Of a stretch of DNA of 32,717 nt, positions 6,611 through 16,630 are shown in pieces (the first letter of the stretch is position 1; each line of letters begins with the position of its first letter). Source of the stretch: Gemmatimonadota bacterium (GTDB lineage Bacteria > Latescibacterota > UBA2968). The notes under the pieces were generated by a model, which saw only the letters and a program-made list of their open reading frames with translations, had not been told where the DNA came from and did no database searches. The stretch covers positions 30,054 to 62,770 of the forward strand of contig PAXL01000038.1 in NCBI GenBank assembly GCA_002714465.1, written 5' to 3'. Both the position numbers and the translations under genes were made by a program.

Positions 6611-8980
6611 TTGGCAAACCAAGCCAAAAAGGCAAAGAAGGCAAGCGCAGACAAAGCGAAGAGGAAGCGCATCTACGAGGTCGCGCGCGAGTTCAACCTC
6701 TCGTCCGTGGCGATGGTAGAAGTGATTCGCGGTCTCGGTTTTGAAGCGAAGAATCACATGGCCGTCTGTACAGACGACATGATCGATAAGGTCAAGAGCA
6801 AGTTTGAAGAGGAACGCAGCGCTGCCAGGGAAGAGATTAAGCGCAAGGCCGAGCAGCAAAAGCAGCGCGTGCAGGAAGAAAAGGCCGCCAAGAAAACGAA
6901 GAAGACTAAGGCTGCCCCACCCAGGACGGATGAAGTCAAGGTCGTCGAGATCCCGAAAGACACCCGTCCCAGCCGACGTCCCGCAAAGGGTGGGCGTGGA
7001 GGTGGTCGGTCCGGTGGTGGGGCTCCGGCTCCCCAATTGCCCCCTATAGGCGATAACCGGGGTGGCCGCAAGAGAAGGCGTCGCAAGGGCAAGTCGGCTG
7101 TTGATCAGAAGGAAGTAGCCGACAGCGTTCGCAGAACGATGGCGCAGATGTCGTCGGCTCCGTCTCGCCGCCGTCGCCGAAGACGCGAGGATGGAGAGGC
7201 TGGCGAGGAGGAGATCCAAGAGCTCACGATTAAGGTGAACGAGTTTACCACCGTCGGCGAACTCGCAGAGCTGATGGATGTGAGCGCCACGGAGATGATC
7301 ACGGCCTGCTTGCAAATGGGCATGATGGTCACGATCAACCAGCGTCTCGACATGGACACGATCGAACTCGTCGCCGACGAGTTCAGCTATAAGGTCGAAA
7401 AACTCGACGAAGTCGCCGAGGAAATGATCGAGGAGCTGAACGAAGAGGTCGACGAAGAGAAGCTGGCACCGAGGCCACCAGTCGTCACGGTTATGGGTCA
7501 CGTCGATCACGGCAAGACATCGCTACTCGACTACATCAGGCGGACAAACGTAGTTGCGGGCGAGTCTGGCGGTATCACGCAGCACATCGGCGCCTACCAC
7601 GTGGAGCTCGAGGGCGGGCGGATGGTCACGTTCCTCGATACGCCGGGTCACGAAGCCTTCACCGCGATGCGTGCTCGCGGTGCTCAGGTAACGGATGTGG
7701 TCGTGCTGATTGTGGCCGCAGACGACAGTGTGATGCCTCAGACCGTCGAGGCGATCGATCACGCGCGAGCAGCGAATGTTCCTCTGTTCGTCGCGATCAA
7801 CAAGGTTGATCTGCCGACGGCAAACGTCGATAAGATTAAGCGGGAGCTGTCCGAGCGTGAAGTACTCGTCGAAGACTACGGCGGGCAGGTTCAAAGCTGC
7901 GAGATCTCGGCTATGACCGGCCAAGGAGTCGACACATTGCTTGAGATGCTGGCGCTTGAAACGGAGCTGCTGGAGCTGAAGGCTGACCCGGAGCGCCGAG
8001 CGAAAGGCACGATCGTAGAGTCACGTCTTGATCGCGGGCGTGGTAACGTCGCAACCGTCCTGATCGAAGAGGGTATGCTGAAGGTTGGAGACCCCTTTAT
8101 CACCGGTATGCACAGCGGTCGTGTGCGCGCGATGCTCGATGAACGCGGCAATTCCATCGAGGACGCGGGGCCTTCGGTTCCTGTGCAGGTCCTCGGTCTG
8201 GGCGGCCTGCCTCAGGCAGGCGATACGTTTCACGTCCTCGAGAACGATCGACAGACACGGGAGATCAGCCAGAAGCGGCAGCAGCTGAGGCGCGAACAGG
8301 AGTTTCACAAGGTTCGCCGTGTAAGCCTGACCGCCATCCACGACCAAATTGCTGCCGGAGAAGTCCAAGAGTTGAGGATCATAATCAAGGGCGATGTGGA
8401 TGGGTCGGTCGAGGCCCTGCAGGACGCTCTGATGCAGATCTCGAATGACGAGGTCCAGCTAAATGTGATCAGCCGGGCCGTCGGTGCGATCACCGAGAAC
8501 GACGTGCTTCTCGCGACGGCATCTGATGCCGTGATCATCGGTTTCAATGTCAGACCCGACGGGCGGGCCCGTGAAGTCGCCGCTGCCGAGCAGGTCGATA
8601 TACGGATGTATCGCGTGATCTACGAAGCCGTAGAAGACGTGAAGGCAGCCCTCTCAGGTCTCCTCAAGCCTACCGTCGACGAGCGTGTGGTGGCTGCGGC
8701 TGAGGTTCGAGAGACATTCAGCGTTCCCCGCATTGGAACGATCGCCGGTTGCTTCGTTTCGGAAGGGCAAATCCTTCGTTCCAGTCAGGTCAGGCTGCTA
8801 CGGGACGGTGTGGTCGTCTACGAGGGTGTTGTAGGATCGCTGCGACGCTTCAAGGACGATGTACGCGAGGTTCAGTCGGGTTTCGAGTGCGGTATCGGAA
8901 TCGAGAACTTCACGGACATCAAGGTTGGTGACGTGATCGAAGCCTACGAGATGTTCGAAATCGAGAGAACGCTCGAGTAA
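6611..8980 (+). CDS. infB: Translation initiation factor IF-2
   Basis: IF-2 is the GTPase that places initiator tRNA on the ribosome. The product (789 residues from the TTG chosen here) has a first IF2_N motif near residues 18-65, a basic Gly/Arg-rich linker, and a second IF2_N segment near 205-265. The G domain starts near 290 with GHVDHGKTS, DTPGH and NKVD. Domains II-IV follow, including the C-terminal initiator-tRNA-binding domain with ECGIGIENFTDIKVGDVIE. An upstream in-frame GTG at 6599 overlaps the AGGAGG site itself, so TTG at 6611 (LANQAKK) is the better start. ylxR and ylxQ, often found between nusA and infB, are absent. Confidence 0.97.
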   Translation: MANQAKKAKKASADKAKRKRIYEVAREFNLSSVAMVEVIRGLGFEAKNHMAVCTDDMIDKVKSKFEEERSAAREEIKRKAEQQKQRVQEEKAAKKTKKTKAAPPRTDEVKVVEIPKDTRPSRRPAKGGRGGGRSGGGAPAPQLPPIGDNRGGRKRRRRKGKSAVDQKEVADSVRRTMAQMSSAPSRRRRRRREDGEAGEEEIQELTIKVNEFTTVGELAELMDVSATEMITACLQMGMMVTINQRLDMDTIELVADEFSYKVEKLDEVAEEMIEELNEEVDEEKLAPRPPVVTVMGHVDHGKTSLLDYIRRTNVVAGESGGITQHIGAYHVELEGGRMVTFLDTPGHEAFTAMRARGAQVTDVVVLIVAADDSVMPQTVEAIDHARAANVPLFVAINKVDLPTANVDKIKRELSEREVLVEDYGGQVQSCEISAMTGQGVDTLLEMLALETELLELKADPERRAKGTIVESRLDRGRGNVATVLIEEGMLKVGDPFITGMHSGRVRAMLDERGNSIEDAGPSVPVQVLGLGGLPQAGDTFHVLENDRQTREISQKRQQLRREQEFHKVRRVSLTAIHDQIAAGEVQELRIIIKGDVDGSVEALQDALMQISNDEVQLNVISRAVGAITENDVLLATASDAVIIGFNVRPDGRAREVAAAEQVDIRMYRVIYEAVEDVKAALSGLLKPTVDERVVAAAEVRETFSVPRIGTIAGCFVSEGQILRSSQVRLLRDGVVVYEGVVGSLRRFKDDVREVQSGFECGIGIENFTDIKVGDVIEAYEMFEIERTLE

Positions 8981-9261
8981 TGACGATTGGTTTCTGCCGG
9001 CTAACACTGTATCTCCCAGGTGCTGGATCGCTCAAACAAAAACGGTCGACCATCAAGGGTTTGATCGCGAAGGCCCGACAGATATTCAACGTTTCCGTAT
9101 CCGAGATCGATGCCAACGATGTTTGGCAGAAAGCAGTCTTGGGTGTTGCCGTTGTAGCGAACGAATCCGGGTTCGCGAACAGTGTGATCTCGAAGGTGGT
9201 AAACTTTTTCGACTCGGATTACCAGGTCGAGGTGATCGACTGCGCGATCGAGATGTTGTAA
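8980..9261 (+). CDS. DUF503 family protein (YlxP-like)
   Basis: This 93-residue protein starts with a strand reading CRLTLYLPGAGSLKQKRSTI and continues with KARQIFNVSVSEIDANDVWQ, both typical of the DUF503/YlxP family. In Bacillus and many other bacteria ylxP lies between infB and rbfA, exactly as here. The family is small, likely cytosolic and of unclear function, presumed linked to ribosome or RNA metabolism by its location. Its ATG overlaps the infB stop codon by one base (TAATG), which implies translational coupling. Confidence 0.9.
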   Translation: MTIGFCRLTLYLPGAGSLKQKRSTIKGLIAKARQIFNVSVSEIDANDVWQKAVLGVAVVANESGFANSVISKVVNFFDSDYQVEVIDCAIEML

Positions 9262-9262
9262 C

Positions 9263-9643
9263 GTGAGTAGCTGGCGACCTGAAAGCGTCGGAAAGTTCAT
9301 ACAGCGAACGCTGGGTGAGTTGATCCAATCTCGGGTGAAGGATCCCCGACTCGGCTTTGTAACGATTACGGGGTGCCGGGTGTCGAAAGACCTGAAGGTT
9401 GCTCGTGTGTATGTGAGCGTGATGGGTTCCGATCAGGACCGCGATGCCTCGATGGAGACTCTAAATCGTGCAGGGGCGTTCCTGCGAAGGGAACTGGCCG
9501 GCCAGTTGAGGATGCGTCATACACCGGAGCTGATTTTTGACTACGACGATTCTGTCGAGCGTGGGGCCCGGATCAGCAAGCTGCTCGATAAGATCAAGGA
9601 TAGCGAGGAGACAGGTCACGGAGCTGGGGATTCTGCCGGTTGA
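9263..9643 (+). CDS. rbfA: 30S ribosome-binding factor RbfA
   Basis: RbfA binds the immature 30S subunit and helps 16S rRNA 5'-end maturation and cold adaptation. The 126-residue product begins SSWRPESVGKFIQRTLGELI and contains the KH-like core with VKDPRLGFVTITGCRVSKDL and VYVSVMG, then LRMRHTPELIFDYDDSVERG with the family's conserved P-x-L-x-F pattern. The start is GTG at 9263, one base after the DUF503 stop, so the genes are translationally coupled. The 3' end overlaps the truB reading frame. Confidence 0.95.
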   Translation: MSSWRPESVGKFIQRTLGELIQSRVKDPRLGFVTITGCRVSKDLKVARVYVSVMGSDQDRDASMETLNRAGAFLRRELAGQLRMRHTPELIFDYDDSVERGARISKLLDKIKDSEETGHGAGDSAG

Positions 9644-10514
9644 CAAGCCGACGGGGATGACTTCTCACGACGTCGTCGATCGGGTTCGCAAAGCGCTCCG
9701 GACTAGGAAGGTGGGCCACGCGGGCACGCTTGATCCTTTGGCGACTGGCGTGATGGTGGTCTGCATCGGGAAGGCGACGCGCCTGAGCGGGTATCTGACT
9801 TGTCAATCGAAACGCTATACGACCCGGATACGTCTCGGGGTCGAAACGGATACGCTTGACGCGGACGGGACGGTGGTGCGGACATCCGAGGACATCCCTA
9901 CCTCAGTAGACGAGATCGAGCGAGCCGCTCAAAGCTTCATTGGTCTGATTGAACAAATCCCACCGATGTTCTCGGCACGGAAGGTGAACGGGCAGCGGCT
10001 GCACAGGCTGGCACGATCAGGACGGACAGTCCATCGCGAACCTCGCCAAGTTGAGATTCACGACCTTCGGGTCCTGGGTCTCGAGCGGCCTTTTGTAGAT
10101 CTCGACGTGAAGTGCTCGAAGGGGACTTACATCCGGTCTCTCGCATCAGGCCTCGGAGATGTGATCGGTTGTGGTGGATCCGTAGAGGCCCTGCGTCGAA
10201 CTGAGAGCGGCTCGATCAGTGAAGACGCTTGCATCCCGCTTGATGAGGTGACGGAGGCTACTGCCACGCAGTTCTCGATCGACCCGAACGAGGCGCTCGC
10301 GGATATTCCGGGAGTCGTTCTCACTGATGATCAGGCAGAGCGATTTTGCCACGGTAACGAAGTCGATCTTGCACGCGAAGTTCCTACGCCCTGCCGGGTT
10401 AACTGTGAGCACGGCGCTTTCTGGGGTATGGGGAAGTCAGAAGAGGAAGGCTGGCTTCGGCCGGTTTGTGTCCTGAGAGACTTGGAACGGGCGCGTGAAA
10501 CGCATCCTGCTTGA
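9561..10514 (+). CDS. truB: tRNA pseudouridine-55 synthase TruB (start uncertain)
   Basis: TruB converts U55 to pseudouridine in the T-loop of tRNAs. The sequence shows ILPVDKPTGMTSHDVVDRVR, then GHAGTLDPLATGVMVV with the catalytic aspartate in GTLDPLA, then RYTTRIRLGVETDTLDADG and CSKGTYIRSLASGLG, all family hallmarks. A C-terminal PUA-like region follows. The start is a problem: the homologous region begins at about 9630, but no ATG, GTG or TTG lies between the in-frame GTG at 9561 and that point. Either translation begins at GTG 9561 with a 23-residue extension overlapping rbfA, or at a rare start (CTG 9624 or ATT 9630) behind the GGAG sites there. The 3' end overlaps ribF by 20 nt. Confidence 0.93.
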   Translation: MGPGSASCSIRSRIARRQVTELGILPVDKPTGMTSHDVVDRVRKALRTRKVGHAGTLDPLATGVMVVCIGKATRLSGYLTCQSKRYTTRIRLGVETDTLDADGTVVRTSEDIPTSVDEIERAAQSFIGLIEQIPPMFSARKVNGQRLHRLARSGRTVHREPRQVEIHDLRVLGLERPFVDLDVKCSKGTYIRSLASGLGDVIGCGGSVEALRRTESGSISEDACIPLDEVTEATATQFSIDPNEALADIPGVVLTDDQAERFCHGNEVDLAREVPTPCRVNCEHGAFWGMGKSEEEGWLRPVCVLRDLERARETHPA

Positions 10515-11457
10515 AAGGCCTCAGCGGCAGCACCAGGCAGTCGTGACCGTAGGCTCGTTTGACGGCCTGCATATCGGTCACAGAGCAGTCGTGGATCGGG
10601 TAAAGGAAATTGCCGGTCTCAGAGACGGCACGTCGATCGTGGTGACATTCGACCCGCATCCACGTCAGGTGATCGTGCCGGACTCGGCACCTAAACTCCT
10701 CACCTCGCTTGCGGAGAAGTCGGCAGTTTTAGGACGAGCGGGAGTCGATCTACTCGCTGTCGTTCCTTTCACGAAGGATCTGAGGAAACTCGGCGCAGAG
10801 GCTTTTGTCGATCGATATCTCGTGGATTTTCTGGGCGCCGAAACCGTCGTGGTCGGCTATGATCACGGGTTCGGTCGCGACCGTGCAGGAAATCTGGACA
10901 CCATTCAAGGGATAGCTAAAAAAAGAGGCTTCGACGTTGTCGCGGTTCCGCCTACGTTGCTTGACGGTGAGCCTGCCAGCAGCACGCGAGTTCGGGCTCA
11001 CATTGAGGTCGGCGAACTCGACGAAGCCGTCAGGATTTTGGGTAGCGGCTACCCGATCCTAGGGAGCGTGGAGGAAGGCGATCGGCGGGGCCGGACAATC
11101 GGTTTCCCAACGGCGAACCTTGCCCTGCCTAGCTCGAAGCTTCTGCCGCCTGACGGCGTTTACGCAGGTTGGGTTCAGGAGGAGGCCAGAGCTTACATGG
11201 CGGTTGCCAATCTCGGGACGCGTCCTACCTTTAACGGAACTGATCGGAAGTTTGAGGTTCACCTACTTGATTACGAGGGTGATCTCTACGGGAGGGATGT
11301 TGAAATAGCAATTAACACTAGGCTCAGAGCTGAACAGAAATTCGACCGCTTGGAAGTAATGAAATCACAGATCAACAAGGATATCGTGGAGGCCAGGCGC
11401 CGCCTCGAGCAGACGAGCATCTCGATGGATGCGCACAACAGTACGGACGGAGGATGA
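10495..11457 (+). CDS. ribF: Bifunctional riboflavin kinase / FAD synthetase
   Basis: RibF phosphorylates riboflavin to FMN and adenylates FMN to FAD. The 320-residue product has an N-terminal nucleotidyltransferase domain (about 15-165) with [15 protein letters not shown] carrying the HxGH motif, TFDPHPRQV and a later [11 protein letters not shown]-terminal kinase domain (about 180-300) follows, with [11 protein letters not shown] and PDGVYAGWV. The start is a GTG at 10495 inside the 3' end of truB, giving a 20-nt overlap; the protein begins VKRILLERP and the domain follows at the normal distance. truB-ribF-rpsO is a common bacterial order. No FMN riboswitch is visible upstream. Confidence 0.95.
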   Translation: MKRILLERPQRQHQAVVTVGSFDGLHIGHRAVVDRVKEIAGLRDGTSIVVTFDPHPRQVIVPDSAPKLLTSLAEKSAVLGRAGVDLLAVVPFTKDLRKLGAEAFVDRYLVDFLGAETVVVGYDHGFGRDRAGNLDTIQGIAKKRGFDVVAVPPTLLDGEPASSTRVRAHIEVGELDEAVRILGSGYPILGSVEEGDRRGRTIGFPTANLALPSSKLLPPDGVYAGWVQEEARAYMAVANLGTRPTFNGTDRKFEVHLLDYEGDLYGRDVEIAINTRLRAEQKFDRLEVMKSQINKDIVEARRRLEQTSISMDAHNSTDGG

Positions 11458-11461
11458 GAAG

Positions 11462-11731
11462 TTGGCACTGACGAGCGAAGAAAGAGCCGAGATCATCGGC
11501 GAGCACAAGATCAACGACCAGGACACGGGTTCAGCCGCTGTCCAGATCGCGATGTTGACGAAACGCATTCAAGATCTTACTTCTCACTTTGAGGTTCATA
11601 AGAAGGATCACCATTCCCGCCGTGGACTGCTTAAGCTTGTTGGGCAGCGCCGTCGCCTAATGCGCTACTTAGCCAAGAGGGACCTCGACGGCTATCGAGC
11701 GCTGATTGCGAAGCTTGGAATCCGCGGGTAA
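11462..11731 (+). CDS. rpsO: 30S ribosomal protein S15
   Basis: S15 is a primary 16S rRNA-binding protein of the small subunit. The frame is open from an ATG at 11429, but the correct start is the TTG at 11462. It gives exactly the 89 residues normal for S15, begins [12 protein letters not shown], and is preceded by GGAGG at 11449-11453 with 8-nt spacing. Conserved features include [16 protein letters not shown], then [19 protein letters not shown] and [12 protein letters not shown]. It lies 4 nt after ribF and about 100 nt before pnp, the usual rpsO-pnp pairing. Confidence 0.97.
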   Translation: MALTSEERAEIIGEHKINDQDTGSAAVQIAMLTKRIQDLTSHFEVHKKDHHSRRGLLKLVGQRRRLMRYLAKRDLDGYRALIAKLGIRG

Positions 11732-11828
11732 GACATAAGAGAACGACAACCGCACCACCATCCGGCAACAAAACACTCCCTCCAAATCACTCAAGCCGGC
11801 CGGGAGAAGTGCGCGTAGGAGGAAAGTA

Positions 11829-13973
11829 ATGATAGAGAAGTCGGAAATGGAATTGGGGGGGCGTACACTGTCGATTGAGACGGGGCGCGTTGCCAAGCAG
11901 GCGAACGGATCGGCTTGGCTCCGATATGGAGATACGATCGTTCTCGTCGCCACCGTTGCGTCGGACAAGGAGAACGCGAACCTACCTTTCTTTGCCCTGA
12001 CCGTCGACTACCGAGAAAAGTTCTATGCGGGGGGAAAGATTCCCGGGAACTTCTTCAAGCGCGAGGGAAGGCCCTCGACAAGTGAAACACTTCACGCCCG
12101 TCTGATCGACCACTCCATTCGTCCACTGTTCCCGTTGACGAAAGTGGAGACGCAGGTCTACGTGACCGTGCTCTCCTTCGATAACGAGAATGATCCGAGT
12201 GTCCTAGCGCTGAATGGCGCGAGTGCGGCCATCATGCTCTCGGACATCCCATTTCAAGGGCCGATCGGCGCCGTCAGGATGGGCAGGATAGACGGGGAGT
12301 TTGTCGTCAATCCGACGAACTCCCAGATGGAAGAAAGCGACATCAACATGGTCCTAACTGGAACCGCTGACTCCATCATCGGGGTCGAGGGCGAGTTCCA
12401 CGAGGTGAATGATGATGACGTGCTTAAGGCGTTCGAAGTCGGCCATGAGGCGATCAAGGAAGTCATCGTCTTCCAGACCGAGCTCGTGGAACGCGCCGGC
12501 AAGCCGAAGCGTGAGGTAATCGAGGCCGAACGCGACGAGGAGCTGGCTAAGGTTGTCGCCGATCTGGCAACGGACCGGATCAAGGAAGCCAACAGGCTCC
12601 CTGTTAAGGAGGACCGCGCAACGACCCTTTCCCTGCTTAAGGACGAGGTGCAAGAGAAGCTTGCGGAGGCCCATCCCGAGCGCGAAGGCGAGATTAGCGA
12701 AGAGATCTACCAAATCACGAAAGAGGATATGCGCAGCATGATCCTCGATGAGAAAACTCGAATCGATGGCCGCGCACTCGATGAAGTGCGACCGATTTCG
12801 ATCGATCTGGGTGTGCTCCCACGCGCCCACGGATCGGCCATTTTCACCCGCGGTCAGACCCAGGCACTGTGTGCGACAACGCTGGGCAGCAAGATGGATA
12901 CGCGCATGGTCGATGACTTAGAAGGGAAATCGTTCAAGAGTTTCATGCTCGACTACAATTTCCCGTCATACAGTGTTGGCGAGGTGCGTCGCCCGAGTGG
13001 ACCGGGGCGCCGAGAGATCGGCCACGGTGCGCTCGCGGAAAAGGCGATTGAGCCGGTTGTGCCGGCTGAAGACCACTTCCCATACACGATCCGTGTTGTG
13101 TCGGAGATCCTTGAGGCGAACAGCTCGTCCTCGATGGCTTCCGTATGCGGCGGCTCCCTTGCTTTGATGGATGCAGGTGTACCGATAAAGACCCCGGCAG
13201 CCGGTGCGGGTGTGGGGCTAGTGATGGATGACGAGCGCTGGGAGGTTCTGACAGACATTCTAGGCGAAGAGGATCACCTCGGTGACATGGATCTGAAGAT
13301 CACCGGGACCAAAGACGGTCTGACCGGTGTTCAGATGGACATCAAAATCGGTGGCGTGAGCTTCGAGATTCTTCAGGTGGCCTTTGATCGCGCACGAGGT
13401 GCTCTGAACCATGTTCTCGGAAAGATGGAAGAGGCTATCGCCTCGCCGCGTGAGGCGTTGTCGGAGTTTGCGCCGCGGATCCTGTCGATCCGGATCGACC
13501 CATCGAAGATCGGTATTGTGATCGGTCCCGGCGGGAAGATGATCCGGTCGATCGAAGAGCTAGGGGTGACTGTATCTGTCGAAGACGATGGTCTGATCAC
13601 GGTGACATCCGTCGACGCATCCGCCGGCGAGGAGGCGATGGGTGTGATCCGCTCGCTCGTCGAGGATCCGGAAGTCGGGAAGGTTTACAGCGGTGCGGTC
13701 AAGCGCGTCACGGACTTTGGCGCATTTATCGAAATCCTGCCCGGCAAGGACGGCCTGTGCCACATCTCCGAGCTAGAGCATTACCGGGTACGGAAGGTGG
13801 AGGATGTTCTGAAGGAAGGCGACCAAGCCGAGGTTAAGGTGATCGGTATAGATGATCAGGGCAAGATCCGACTTAGTCGGAAAGTGCTTCTCGATCCTCC
13901 CGAAGAGGGTGAGGGTGAATCACCCTCACCCGAAAAGGGCAGCCGCCGAGGAGGTCGTCGAGGAGGTTCGTGA
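11829..13973 (+). CDS. pnp: Polyribonucleotide nucleotidyltransferase (PNPase)
   Basis: PNPase degrades RNA 3' to 5' by phosphorolysis and forms a trimer. The 714-residue product has two RNase PH-like domains (first about 10-210; second about 310-540, with FTRGQTQALCATTLG and the active-site region around DYNFPSYSVGEVRR). An all-alpha linker lies between them. Near residues 550-610 is a KH domain with IGIVIGPGGKMIRSIEE, and near 615-690 an S1 domain with VYSGAVKRVTDFGAFIEI. A short Gly/Arg-rich tail ends the protein. AGGAGGAAA at 11817-11825 precedes the ATG. The 97-nt gap after rpsO shows no strong hairpin. A 16-bp terminator follows the gene. Confidence 0.97.
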   Translation: MIEKSEMELGGRTLSIETGRVAKQANGSAWLRYGDTIVLVATVASDKENANLPFFALTVDYREKFYAGGKIPGNFFKREGRPSTSETLHARLIDHSIRPLFPLTKVETQVYVTVLSFDNENDPSVLALNGASAAIMLSDIPFQGPIGAVRMGRIDGEFVVNPTNSQMEESDINMVLTGTADSIIGVEGEFHEVNDDDVLKAFEVGHEAIKEVIVFQTELVERAGKPKREVIEAERDEELAKVVADLATDRIKEANRLPVKEDRATTLSLLKDEVQEKLAEAHPEREGEISEEIYQITKEDMRSMILDEKTRIDGRALDEVRPISIDLGVLPRAHGSAIFTRGQTQALCATTLGSKMDTRMVDDLEGKSFKSFMLDYNFPSYSVGEVRRPSGPGRREIGHGALAEKAIEPVVPAEDHFPYTIRVVSEILEANSSSSMASVCGGSLALMDAGVPIKTPAAGAGVGLVMDDERWEVLTDILGEEDHLGDMDLKITGTKDGLTGVQMDIKIGGVSFEILQVAFDRARGALNHVLGKMEEAIASPREALSEFAPRILSIRIDPSKIGIVIGPGGKMIRSIEELGVTVSVEDDGLITVTSVDASAGEEAMGVIRSLVEDPEVGKVYSGAVKRVTDFGAFIEILPGKDGLCHISELEHYRVRKVEDVLKEGDQAEVKVIGIDDQGKIRLSRKVLLDPPEEGEGESPSPEKGSRRGGRRGGS

Positions 13974-13996
13974 TTAGACCCAGTGTGAGCTGAGAC

Positions 13997-14039
13997 GAGA
14001 AAAGACGACCGACCTTTGTTCGGTCGTCTTTTCTCTTTG
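13997..14039 (+). terminator. Strong intrinsic terminator after pnp
   Basis: A perfect 16-bp inverted repeat (13997-14012 with 14020-14035) closes a 7-nt loop, and the descending arm plus following bases are T-rich (CTTTTCTCTTT). It ends the rimP-to-pnp operon. Confidence 0.85.
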
Positions 14040-14048
14040 CAGAGTTGA

Positions 14049-15278
14049 ATGATGATGGAAATCTATAAACGGACCGTCGTCGGTGAAGACGGTCCCACGG
14101 TTGTGACGGAGAGCGTTCCGGGCCTGCGGTCCGTATCCCTCGGTCTGTGGGTGCGCGTGGGAGCGCGAGACGAGGTGAGTGAACAGCAGGGCATCTCCCA
14201 CTTCGTCGAGCACGCCGTTTTCAAGGGAACTACTTCTCGGGATGCCTTCGACATCGCAAACAGTCTTGAATCGCTCGGTGGCAACCTCGATGCGTTTACG
14301 AGTCGTGATGTCACCTGCTACCACGGGCGGTGCCTAGCCGAGCATCTCGATATCGCACTTGCCGTACTTGCGGATCTGCTGCAGAACCCGATGTTCGATC
14401 CCGCCGAGCTTACCAAGGAACGTCGTGTCATCCTCGAAGAGATCCAGAGCGTAGAGGATACACCGGAAGATCTGATCCACGACCTGTTTGCGCAGTCGGT
14501 TTGGGGGCGAGATCCTGTAGGCGCCCCGATCCTCGGGACACCCGATACGGTCAACGCCTTCACACAGGATGACCTGTTCGAGTTTACGGGACGACACTAC
14601 AGGCCTTCTAACATGATCATCTCTGCCGCCGGTCATCTTGACCATGCAAGCGTGGTTGAACAAGTGGAGAAACTGTTCGGCTCGGTCCCGGCGTCACCAC
14701 CGGCGCGGCGTGCACCATCGAGCGCACCACGCTCATATCAACACTACTATCGGGACATCGGACAGACTCATCTCTGCCTTGGGACGACTTCCTGGTCCTA
14801 CATTCACCCGAGGCAATACGACCTGCTGGTTGCGAACACGGTACTTGGCGGCGGAATGACCTCTCGACTCTTCCAAGAGATCAGGGAGAAACGGGGACTT
14901 GCCTATTCGGTCTACTCGTATGTGGAAACGCTCGAAGATACAGGTCTCTTCAGTACCTACATGGCCTGTGATCGGTGCCGACTCAAGGATGCCGTCGAGG
15001 TCATGTGGACCCAGCTGCTTGTGCTCAAGGAGTGCGGGATCACGGAGGTTGAACTTGCGAGTGCGAAGGCCCAGCTGAAGGGGGAACTCATCTTGGGTGC
15101 AGAAAGCATGAGTAATCGGATGAGCAACCTAGCGTATGATGAGATGTATCTGCAGCGGTATCTGTCTATGGATGACACGCTGAAAGAAATCGAAAGCGTG
15201 ACCCTCGAAGGGGTCTACGATGCCTGCCAGACGCTTCACGACGAACAGGGTATGCATCAGGTGACCGTTGGACCCTGA
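14049..15278 (+). CDS. M16-family zinc metallopeptidase
   Basis: This 409-residue protein matches the M16B peptidases related to mitochondrial processing peptidase. The inverted zinc motif HFVEH is at residues 51-55, and the downstream glutamate lies in RRVILEEIQSVEDTPEDL near residue 125. The C-terminal half shows the second, non-catalytic M16 fold with FQEIREKRGLAYSVYS near 277-292. No signal peptide is seen, so it is probably cytoplasmic. A homologue follows pnp in many bacteria, including Bacillus ymxG. Three ATG codons in a row (14049, 14052, 14055) blur the exact start, and the Shine-Dalgarno site is weak. It follows the pnp terminator, so it needs its own promoter or readthrough. Confidence 0.92.
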   Translation: MMMEIYKRTVVGEDGPTVVTESVPGLRSVSLGLWVRVGARDEVSEQQGISHFVEHAVFKGTTSRDAFDIANSLESLGGNLDAFTSRDVTCYHGRCLAEHLDIALAVLADLLQNPMFDPAELTKERRVILEEIQSVEDTPEDLIHDLFAQSVWGRDPVGAPILGTPDTVNAFTQDDLFEFTGRHYRPSNMIISAAGHLDHASVVEQVEKLFGSVPASPPARRAPSSAPRSYQHYYRDIGQTHLCLGTTSWSYIHPRQYDLLVANTVLGGGMTSRLFQEIREKRGLAYSVYSYVETLEDTGLFSTYMACDRCRLKDAVEVMWTQLLVLKECGITEVELASAKAQLKGELILGAESMSNRMSNLAYDEMYLQRYLSMDDTLKEIESVTLEGVYDACQTLHDEQGMHQVTVGP

Positions 15279-15305
15279 GTTGATAGCGCTGGGGCGGAGG
15301 AACGA

Positions 15306-16601
15306 ATGGCTGATTTGATACGAATCACGGACGTTGCCGAGCGCGACGGGCAAGAGGTGACCATCCAGGGCTGGCTCTACAATAAACGTTCGAGCGGTAA
15401 GCTTCACTTCCTTCAGGTCAGGGATGGGTCTGCAACGATTCAGTGTGTGGTTTTCAAGGAGGATGTTGATGAGGCGACCTTCGCGGCTGTAGGTCACCTG
15501 ACACAGGAAAGCTCGATCCGTTTGATCGGCACGGTTCGCGAAGACAAACGATCTCCGCTAGGCTTCGAGGTCGGCGTGTCAGCAATCGAGGTAATCCAGG
15601 CTGCCGAGCCCTATCCGATCACGCCAAAGGAGCACGGGACCGCTTTCCTTATGGACCACAGGCATTTGTGGCTGCGGTCTTCGCGTCAACATACGATCAT
15701 TCGTGTTCGGAGCACAATCATCAAGGCTTGCCGTGACTACTACGACGAGAACGGCTTTGTCCTAGTAGATGCACCGATCTTCACTCCGACCGCGTGCGAG
15801 GGAACGACGACGCTGTTCGGGACAGAATACTTCGGGGAGACAGCATATCTGACGCAAAGTGGGCAGCTCTATTCCGAAGCGGCAGCGATGGCCTTTGGAA
15901 AGGTCTACTGTTTCGGGCCGACTTTCCGTGCAGAGAAGTCGAAGACACGCAGGCATTTGACCGAGTTCTGGATGGTCGAGCCAGAGGTCGCTTACATGGA
16001 TCTGGATGGCGATATGGATCTGGCTGAGGACTTCATCTGCTATGTTGTCGGTCGAGTTCTTGAGAAGCATCGCAAAGACCTTGAAGATCTTGAGCGGGAT
16101 GTATCGGCTCTCGAAAGAATCGAAAAGCCCTTTCCTCGTGTCTCGTATACAGAAGCGGTTGGCCGGCTCAAAGAGTTGGGTGTCAAACACGAGTGGGGTA
16201 AAGACTTCGGTGGAGACGAAGAGACGGTTCTGGCAGAATCCTACGATCAACCTATTATCGTCCACCGGTATCCGTCGGATATCAAAGCCTTTTACATGAA
16301 GGGTGATCCCGAGGACCCGAAGCTTGCGCTATGCATGGATGTTCTTGCCCCAGAAGGGTATGGCGAGATCATCGGTGGGGGACAGAGAGAAGACGATCTC
16401 GGTGTCCTGCAGAAGAAAATCAACGAGCACGAGTTTTCAGACGAGGCGTTTAGCTGGTATCTCGATCTGAGACGATACGGTTCCGTTCCGCACGCCGGGT
16501 TCGGAATGGGAATCGAGCGCACGGTCGCGTGGTTGTGTGGTCTTCCACACGTTCGGGAAACGATCCCGTTTCCGCGAATGCTGCAACGGTTGTCGCCGTA
16601 G
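15306..16601 (+). CDS. asnS: Asparaginyl-tRNA synthetase
   Basis: This class II enzyme charges tRNA-Asn. The 431-residue product has an N-terminal OB-fold anticodon-binding domain (about 1-100, [20 protein letters not shown]). The catalytic core carries motif 2 as [20 protein letters not shown] near residues 205-224, and motif 3 as [16 protein letters not shown] near 399-414. The sequence [12 protein letters not shown] and the motif 2 region agree with AsnRS rather than AspRS or LysRS. The ATG at 15306 is preceded by GGAGG at 15296-15300. It lies 27 nt after the M16 gene and 29 nt before leuS, so the three are likely one operon. No T-box is visible, and there is no room for one. Confidence 0.95.
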   Translation: MADLIRITDVAERDGQEVTIQGWLYNKRSSGKLHFLQVRDGSATIQCVVFKEDVDEATFAAVGHLTQESSIRLIGTVREDKRSPLGFEVGVSAIEVIQAAEPYPITPKEHGTAFLMDHRHLWLRSSRQHTIIRVRSTIIKACRDYYDENGFVLVDAPIFTPTACEGTTTLFGTEYFGETAYLTQSGQLYSEAAAMAFGKVYCFGPTFRAEKSKTRRHLTEFWMVEPEVAYMDLDGDMDLAEDFICYVVGRVLEKHRKDLEDLERDVSALERIEKPFPRVSYTEAVGRLKELGVKHEWGKDFGGDEETVLAESYDQPIIVHRYPSDIKAFYMKGDPEDPKLALCMDVLAPEGYGEIIGGGQREDDLGVLQKKINEHEFSDEAFSWYLDLRRYGSVPHAGFGMGIERTVAWLCGLPHVRETIPFPRMLQRLSP

Positions 16602-16630
16602 AACAGAAATCTCAAGGAGTGTCGTGACTT

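Noticed and set aside
6572..7510. 312-codon minus-strand ORF opposite infB
   Set aside because: It lies wholly within the repetitive, charged coding sequence of infB and looks like an antisense shadow, with no recognisable domain or ribosome site.
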